From positions 1-11,131 of the forward strand of contig JAADGA010000001.1 in the NCBI GenBank assembly GCA_013152615.1: a DNA stretch of 11,131 bases, written 5' to 3'. This document shows positions 7,113-11,131 of the stretch, piece by piece. The translations under genes were made by a program, and so were the position numbers. Under the pieces are notes generated by a model. The model ran no database searches, was not told where the DNA came from, and saw only the letters and a program-made list of their open reading frames with translations. Positions within the stretch are counted from its first letter, which is position 1; the number at the start of each line of letters is the position of its first letter. The stretch is from Alphaproteobacteria bacterium (lineage in GTDB: Bacteria; Pseudomonadota; Alphaproteobacteria; Sphingomonadales; Emcibacteraceae).

Positions 7113-8738
7113 ATGCCTGATTTGACAGCTTACGAGGATCATTTTGTCGCGGATAATATGCCGGTGGCGGCGGCCTTGCCCGACTTTATCTTTGCCCTGC
7201 CGGAGCTGGAACTGCCCCCACGGCTGAATGCGGCGGTGGCTTTGCTTGATCATAATATTGCTGGCGGGCGCGGGGACAGGATTGCCGTCTGCTCCCCGTC
7301 CGAGCGCTGGACTTATCGTGAATTATATGAGAAATCCAGTCAGATAGCCCATATTCTGGTGGCGGATATGGGGCTGAAAACCGGTAACCGGGTGCTATTG
7401 CGCTCGGCCAATAATCCGATGATGGTGGCGTGCTGGCTGGCGGTGCTGAAGGCCGGAGGCATTGCGGTATCGACGATGCCGCTGCTCAGGGCGCGGGATT
7501 TGATCCCGGTAATAACCAAGGCGGAAATCGCCTTTGCCCTGTGTGATGACCGTTTGAGGCAGGAGCTTGAGGCGGCAGGAAAATCCGCGCCGGTGCTGAC
7601 AAATATCCGCTATTTCTCCGACCTGAAAGACCGCATGACCGGCAAGCCCGGGGTGTTTGCTGCGGTTGATACGGCGGCGACGGACAGTGCGATCATTGCT
7701 TTCACCAGCGGCACCACCGGCACCCCCAAAGGCACGGTGCATTTTCACCGGGACATTATGTCGATGTGCCATTGTGTCGGTGACCGTCTGCTCGGCATAA
7801 CTGCGGATGATGTCATCATTGGCAGCCCGCCGCTGGCCTTTACCTTTGGTCTTGGGGCGTTGCTCGCCTTTCCGCTGCATGCCGGGGCGACGGTGGTTCT
7901 GCTGGAGACCGGGGCCGCCGAAGATTATCTTGAAGCGATTGCCGGTTTCCGGGCGAGCTTCTGCTTTACCGCGCCGACCGCCTATCGGGCGATGCTCGGC
8001 CATGTCGCGGCCTATGACCTGTCGTGCCTGCGGGCCTGTGTGTCCGCCGGGGAACATTTGCCGCTGCCAACCTTTCGCGCGTGGCAGAAAGCCACCGGCC
8101 TTAAATTGATTGACGGCATCGGGGCGACCGAGATGATTCATATCTTTATCTCGGCGATGGGGGATGATATCCGCCCCGGGGCCACCGGAAAGGTGGTTGC
8201 GGGTTATCAGGCCTGTATCGTGGATGACAATGATATACCCCTGCCCGCTGGCAAGACCGGGTGGCTCGCGGTCAGGGGGCCGACCGGATGCAAATATCTT
8301 GCGGATGACCGCCAGTCAACATATGTGAGAAAGGGCTGGAATATTACCGGGGATGTCTACCGGATGGATGAGGATGGTTATTTCTGGTTTCAGGCCCGCG
8401 GTGATGACATGATTGTCTCTTCGGGGTATAATATCGGCGGACCGGAGGTCGAACAGGCGCTGATGGATCATCCGGCCGTTGCCGACTGTGCGGTGGTGGC
8501 GTCACCGGACGAGGCCCGTGGCCAGATTGTCAAGGCCTTTATCGTGCTGTCAGCGGGATATAATGCAAGTGACACGCTGATCACCGAGCTTCAGAATTTT
8601 GTTAAAAATACCATCGCCCCCTATAAATATCCGCGCGCCATCGAATTTATCAACAATTTGCCCAAAACCGAAACCGGAAAAATTCAACGGTTTATCCTGC
8701 GTCAGAAAGAAATATCCTCGTCATCGCCAATCAGATAG
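7113..8738 (+). CDS. abmG: 2-aminobenzoate-CoA ligase (benzoate-CoA ligase family)
   Basis: A 541-residue ATP-dependent acyl-adenylate-forming enzyme that activates the aromatic acid to its CoA ester, the entry step of the pathway. Motifs (numbered from 7113): P-loop FTSGTTGTPKG (197-207), SPPLAFTFGLGALLAFPL (238-255), the acyl/ATP motif GIGATEMIHIF (335-345), TGDVY (412-416), the hinge RGDDMIVSSGYNI (429-441) and catalytic Lys523 in PKTETGKIQR. TEMIHIF and the SGYNIGG hinge are typical of the benzoate/aminobenzoate-CoA ligase group. Substrate choice is inferred from the ACMR gene in the same operon; benzoate or salicylate are alternatives. It sits 45 bases after the acyl-CoA dehydrogenase. 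Its last 37 bases overlap, tail to tail, the thioesterase gene on the other strand. Confidence 0.88.
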   Translation: MPDLTAYEDHFVADNMPVAAALPDFIFALPELELPPRLNAAVALLDHNIAGGRGDRIAVCSPSERWTYRELYEKSSQIAHILVADMGLKTGNRVLLRSANNPMMVACWLAVLKAGGIAVSTMPLLRARDLIPVITKAEIAFALCDDRLRQELEAAGKSAPVLTNIRYFSDLKDRMTGKPGVFAAVDTAATDSAIIAFTSGTTGTPKGTVHFHRDIMSMCHCVGDRLLGITADDVIIGSPPLAFTFGLGALLAFPLHAGATVVLLETGAAEDYLEAIAGFRASFCFTAPTAYRAMLGHVAAYDLSCLRACVSAGEHLPLPTFRAWQKATGLKLIDGIGATEMIHIFISAMGDDIRPGATGKVVAGYQACIVDDNDIPLPAGKTGWLAVRGPTGCKYLADDRQSTYVRKGWNITGDVYRMDEDGYFWFQARGDDMIVSSGYNIGGPEVEQALMDHPAVADCAVVASPDEARGQIVKAFIVLSAGYNASDTLITELQNFVKNTIAPYKYPRAIEFINNLPKTETGKIQRFILRQKEISSSSPIR

Positions 8739-9133
8739 CGTTCCATCTTTTCCCGGATAGCGGTTGGAATCGGTGCCGATTTAATCTTTTTATGCTGGAC
8801 CCAGACGATGCTCTGACGGGTGAGGAAACGGATTTCCTCCTTGCAGCGGGTGATGATTGACAGGTCAATGCGGCTGCGGCCGATGCGGGTGATGCCAATG
8901 GCAAAGGTCAGCCGGTCATTGAGATAGCTCGGATTGCGGAAGCTGCTTTCGAGATGGGCCATTGGCACCGCCCAGCCATCCGAAAACATTTTGGGATAGG
9001 GATAATCCAGTCCGTCCTCAAACCAGATCTCGCTGGCCTGATTGATCATTTCATAATATCGCGGGTAATAAACGATGCCCGCGGGGTCGACATGATTGAA
9101 GCGAACGATTATTTCTGTTGTGAAGCGCGGCAT
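8702..9133 (-). CDS. Hotdog-fold acyl-CoA thioesterase, 4-hydroxybenzoyl-CoA thioesterase/YbgC family
   Basis: A 143-residue single hotdog domain. RFNHVDPAGIVYYPRYYEMINQASE (11-35) is the family signature, with Asp16 in DPAGIVYYP at the position of the catalytic Asp of Pseudomonas 4-hydroxybenzoyl-CoA thioesterase. The FRNPSYLNDRLTF segment (65-77) matches the following strand. These enzymes hydrolyse aromatic or short acyl-CoAs in the cytoplasm. Beside a CoA-dependent anthranilate pathway it could release CoA from stalled 2-aminobenzoyl-CoA or ring intermediates; thioesterases accompany several aerobic aryl-CoA pathways. It runs convergently to the ligase with a 37-base overlap, and divergently, 46 bases away, from the RAM-domain gene. 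Only a weak ribosome binding site (GGGAAA) is seen. The exact substrate is not readable from sequence. Confidence 0.85.
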   Translation of the reverse strand: MPRFTTEIIVRFNHVDPAGIVYYPRYYEMINQASEIWFEDGLDYPYPKMFSDGWAVPMAHLESSFRNPSYLNDRLTFAIGITRIGRSRIDLSIITRCKEEIRFLTRQSIVWVQHKKIKSAPIPTAIREKMERYLIGDDEDISF

Positions 9134-9179
9134 AAGTCTGTAATTTCCCGGGTGAAGCTACGATATCAGGATCATAGAG

Positions 9180-9422
9180 ATGAAAAATATTTTCGTACAG
9201 ATTAAATGTGACCTTGGCAAGGTTTATCAGGTTGCCGAGCATATTGTCGACAATTTACCGGAAACTGAAGAGGTTTATTCGGTTTCCGGGGCATTTGACC
9301 TGATGATCAAGCTTCATCTCGAGGAAGACGAAGATATCGGTCGCTATATCAATGACCGGGTGCAAACCATCCCCGGGATCAAGGATACCTTCACCCTTAT
9401 GGCCTATAAGGCCTTCATGTAA
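9180..9422 (+). CDS. Stand-alone Lrp/AsnC ligand-binding (RAM) domain protein
   Basis: An 80-residue protein consisting only of the C-terminal ligand-binding and oligomerisation domain of Lrp/AsnC regulators: beta-alpha-beta with FVQIKCDLGKVYQVAEHIVD (5-24), VSGAFDLMIKLHLEED (34-49) and IPGIKDTFTLMAYKAF (64-79). The VSGAFDLM motif and the ending IPGIxxTxT are typical of the fold. No helix-turn-helix is encoded upstream: only 46 bases separate it from the divergent thioesterase. Stand-alone RAM proteins form ring oligomers and may bind amino acids or modulate full-length Lrp proteins; the role here is unknown. AGGA (9168-9171) lies 8 bases before the ATG. hemN begins 2 to 14 bases after the stop, suggesting a two-gene unit. 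Confidence 0.85.
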   Translation: MKNIFVQIKCDLGKVYQVAEHIVDNLPETEEVYSVSGAFDLMIKLHLEEDEDIGRYINDRVQTIPGIKDTFTLMAYKAFM

Positions 9423-9424
9423 CA

Positions 9425-10876
9425 GTGACGACTCCGATGACAACAGATCAGAATAATTTCGCAGATCAGGGTAGGCCCGCAGATCAGAATAAATCCGCAG
9501 GTCAGGACAATTCCGCAGATCAGAACAGGCCCGCCCCCACCGCAAAGCCACGGCGCCTGCCGCGCTATACCAGCTATCCGACGGCGCTGGAATTTAACGC
9601 GCTCGACCCGGCGCTCTACCGGGAATGGCTGTGTAGTTTACCGGATGATTCTCCGATCAGCCTGTATTTCCATATTCCTTTTTGTGAAAAATTATGCTGG
9701 TTCTGTGGCTGTTTTACCAAAATTTCCAATAATCCCAGCCCGGTTCAGCGTTATCTTGAGCTGTTGCGGCAGGAAATCAGCCTGATCGGCGCGGTTACCG
9801 GCCGCAGAAAAATCAGCCATATTCATTTTGGTGGCGGCTCACCGACGATCATTTCGGCGGCGGCCTTTTCTGATCTGATGGCGCTGGTGCGGACTAATTT
9901 CGAAATTCTGCCGGATGCGGAAATTGCGGTTGAGATTGATCCGCGCACCTGTTCAGAGGACAAGGTCAACGCCTATGCCATGGGCGGCGTGAACCGGGTC
10001 AGCCTCGGTATTCAGGATTTTAACATCCATGTGCAGGAGGCGATAAACCGGGTTCAGTCCGAGGCGCTGGTCGCCGAAAACCTGCGCTGGTTCAAACAGG
10101 CGGGCATCGTCAATATTAATTTTGACCTGATTTACGGCATGCCGCGCCAGACCGTGGACACCATTGAAGAAACCGTGATCAAGACCAATGAATTCAGGCC
10201 GTCGCGGATCGCCCTGTTCGGTTATGCCCATGTGCCGTGGCTGAAAAAGCACCAGCAGATGATGGATCGTCATCACCTGCCGGAACAGGCGGAACGGCAG
10301 GCGATGTTTGACCTTGCCAGCAAAAAATTACAGCAATTTGGCTATATTGCCATCGGGCTTGATCATTTTGCCCTGCCCGGTGACAGTCTGCTTGTGGCCC
10401 GCGAGCAGGGTCGGTTAAAAAGGAATTTTCAGGGCTATACCGCGGATCAGGCGACAACAATGATTGGCTTCGGGGCCTCGGCTATCGGCTCTCTGCCCGG
10501 CGGCTATGCCCAGAACAGCCCTGACCTGAGAGCCTATTCGGATATGGTGGGCCGGGGTGAAATTCCGGCGCGGCGCGGGCTGAAGGTTGACGCGCTTGAC
10601 CTGATGTATCGGGAGGTTATCTCAACCCTGATGTGTTATTTTGCCGTTGATCCCGCGGCGATTGCCAAAAAACACGGGCTTGAGGTTGATTTCAGCCGGG
10701 AACAGGCTGACCTTGCGCAGTTGGTTGCGGCCGGATATATGGATGTGACGGGATCACTTTACCGCATCACCGCGGCGGGGCAGCCCTATCTGCGGGCGAT
10801 TGCCACCCTGTTTGACCAGTATTTTCCGCAGAATTCCGACATTATCGACCGCTGCGTCCATGAGAGTGAGGGCTGA
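9425..10876 (+). CDS. hemN: Oxygen-independent coproporphyrinogen III dehydrogenase (radical SAM)
   Basis: A 483-residue radical SAM enzyme that oxidatively decarboxylates coproporphyrinogen III to protoporphyrinogen IX without O2, in the cytoplasm. PRYTSYPTALEF (46-57) is the HemN N-terminal signature. The cluster motif HIPFCEKLCWFCGC (83-96) contains the CxxxCxxC cysteines 87, 91 and 94 plus Cys96, as in E. coli HemN. GGGSPT (136-141) is the SAM-binding glycine motif, and GIQDFN (195-200) and DLIYGMP follow. The C-terminal HemN domain is present, so it is not the shorter HemW-type homologue. The protein is about 40 residues longer at the N-terminus than usual because of a six-residue repeat. 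The start is uncertain: GTG at 9425 or ATG at 9437, neither with a strong ribosome binding site; translation may be coupled to the RAM gene. It converges on the right-edge MarR gene with one base between. Confidence 0.93.
   Translation: MTTPMTTDQNNFADQGRPADQNKSAGQDNSADQNRPAPTAKPRRLPRYTSYPTALEFNALDPALYREWLCSLPDDSPISLYFHIPFCEKLCWFCGCFTKISNNPSPVQRYLELLRQEISLIGAVTGRRKISHIHFGGGSPTIISAAAFSDLMALVRTNFEILPDAEIAVEIDPRTCSEDKVNAYAMGGVNRVSLGIQDFNIHVQEAINRVQSEALVAENLRWFKQAGIVNINFDLIYGMPRQTVDTIEETVIKTNEFRPSRIALFGYAHVPWLKKHQQMMDRHHLPEQAERQAMFDLASKKLQQFGYIAIGLDHFALPGDSLLVAREQGRLKRNFQGYTADQATTMIGFGASAIGSLPGGYAQNSPDLRAYSDMVGRGEIPARRGLKVDALDLMYREVISTLMCYFAVDPAAIAKKHGLEVDFSREQADLAQLVAAGYMDVTGSLYRITAAGQPYLRAIATLFDQYFPQNSDIIDRCVHESEG
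9446..9535 (+). repeat. Five tandem 18-base repeats inside the hemN N-terminus
   Basis: Units at 9446, 9464, 9482, 9500 and 9518 encode DQNNFA, DQGRPA, DQNKSA, GQDNSA and DQNRPA. They are in frame, share the GCAGATCAG core and lie upstream of the conserved HemN domain. The resulting segment is rich in Gln, Asn, Asp and Pro and is probably disordered. Similarity at the DNA level points to slippage or duplication. Confidence 0.85.
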
Positions 10877-10877
10877 A

Positions 10878-11131
10878 TTATTCCCGGGCGGTGGCCTGCT
10901 CGGTCAGCTTGTCAAGCAAGTGGTCGAGCTCGGATAATTCTTCCGGTGTCAAGACGGCCAGCAGGGATTTTTCATACCCGGTTACCAGCGGTTCTATCTG
11001 ATGATATATTTTTTCGCCCTCTGCGGTTACCGTCAATATGGAGCAGCGGCGGTCACGGCGGGAAATTTTTCTGTCAATCAGGCCTTTATGGCATAATCCC
11101 CGAAGCGCCCGGCTGACGGCGACCTTGTCCA
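10878..11131 (-). CDS. MarR-family transcriptional regulator, C-terminal part (cut by right edge)
   Basis: The minus-strand frame is open from the right edge to a TAA at 10878-10880, giving 84 residues. VAVSRALRGLCHKGLIDRKISRRDRRCSILTVTAEGE contains the end of the MarR recognition helix, the DRR wing (SRRDRRCSILTVT) and the start of the C-terminal dimerisation helices, which run on to LTPEELSELDHLLDKL. The N-terminal third lies outside the window. It differs clearly from the MarR protein at 4591-5076, so it is not a recent duplicate. Its target is unknown. It ends one base from the hemN stop codon, leaving no space for a dedicated terminator between the convergent genes. Confidence 0.85.
   Translation of the reverse strand, partial: DKVAVSRALRGLCHKGLIDRKISRRDRRCSILTVTAEGEKIYHQIEPLVTGYEKSLLAVLTPEELSELDHLLDKLTEQATARE

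Noticed and set aside
7395..8141. Minus-strand open frame of 248 codons opposite the ligase gene
   Set aside because: Its product is rich in Arg, Gly, His and Gln, has no family motif, and is antisense to conserved AMP-ligase motifs; a shadow frame.
8739..9205. Plus-strand frame at 8954-9205 as a small gene
   Set aside because: It is antisense to the thioesterase signature region and runs into the RAM-domain gene; no motif supports it.
9446..9535. Regular repeats in hemN as a possible CRISPR-like array or iteron origin
   Set aside because: The units are contiguous 18-base copies without spacers, in frame within a coding region, and no cas or replication gene is present.

Overview
The window carries an aerobic, CoA-thioester-based pathway for 2-aminobenzoate (anthranilate), followed by a separate small block with an oxygen-independent heme biosynthesis gene. 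Protein style and base composition (GC-rich genes, AT-rich promoter gap) suggest a proteobacterium, most likely an alphaproteobacterium. That is inference; there is no rRNA or other taxonomic marker.

Layout. On the minus strand from about 1118 down to the left edge lie a RidA/YjgF-family gene and then gcdH (glutaryl-CoA dehydrogenase, cut by the window edge). A strongly AT-rich divergent gap (1119-1433) holds the likely promoters and several small palindromes. On the plus strand from 1434 to 8738 lie six tightly packed genes: the fused flavoprotein 2-aminobenzoyl-CoA monooxygenase/reductase (ACMR), a short-chain dehydrogenase, a MarR regulator, a crotonase-family protein, an acyl-CoA dehydrogenase and a 2-aminobenzoate-CoA ligase. 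A minus-strand hotdog thioesterase (8702-9133) overlaps the ligase 3' end. Divergent from it are a stand-alone Lrp/AsnC ligand-binding (RAM) domain protein and hemN on the plus strand. A second MarR-type regulator, cut by the right edge, converges on hemN.

How the genes fit together. The ligase makes 2-aminobenzoyl-CoA. ACMR uses O2 and reduced nicotinamide to hydroxylate and reduce the ring to 2-amino-5-oxocyclohex-1-ene-1-carbonyl-CoA. The crotonase, dehydrogenases and perhaps the RidA-like protein then handle the non-aromatic ring in beta-oxidation style, and gcdH plausibly handles a lower-pathway dicarboxylyl-CoA. The thioesterase could rescue CoA from stalled intermediates. ACMR, ligase, beta-oxidation genes, MarR and a YjgF-type 'translation inhibitor' protein match the gene set known from Azoarcus evansii 2-aminobenzoate clusters, so the core is an established system. 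The least explained points are the RidA-like protein, which lacks the catalytic arginine of true RidA, the crotonase, which lacks the usual catalytic glutamate, the nature of the ring-opening step, and several short tandem repeats at gene junctions.

No rRNA, tRNA, CRISPR array, insertion sequence or convincing intrinsic terminator was seen.
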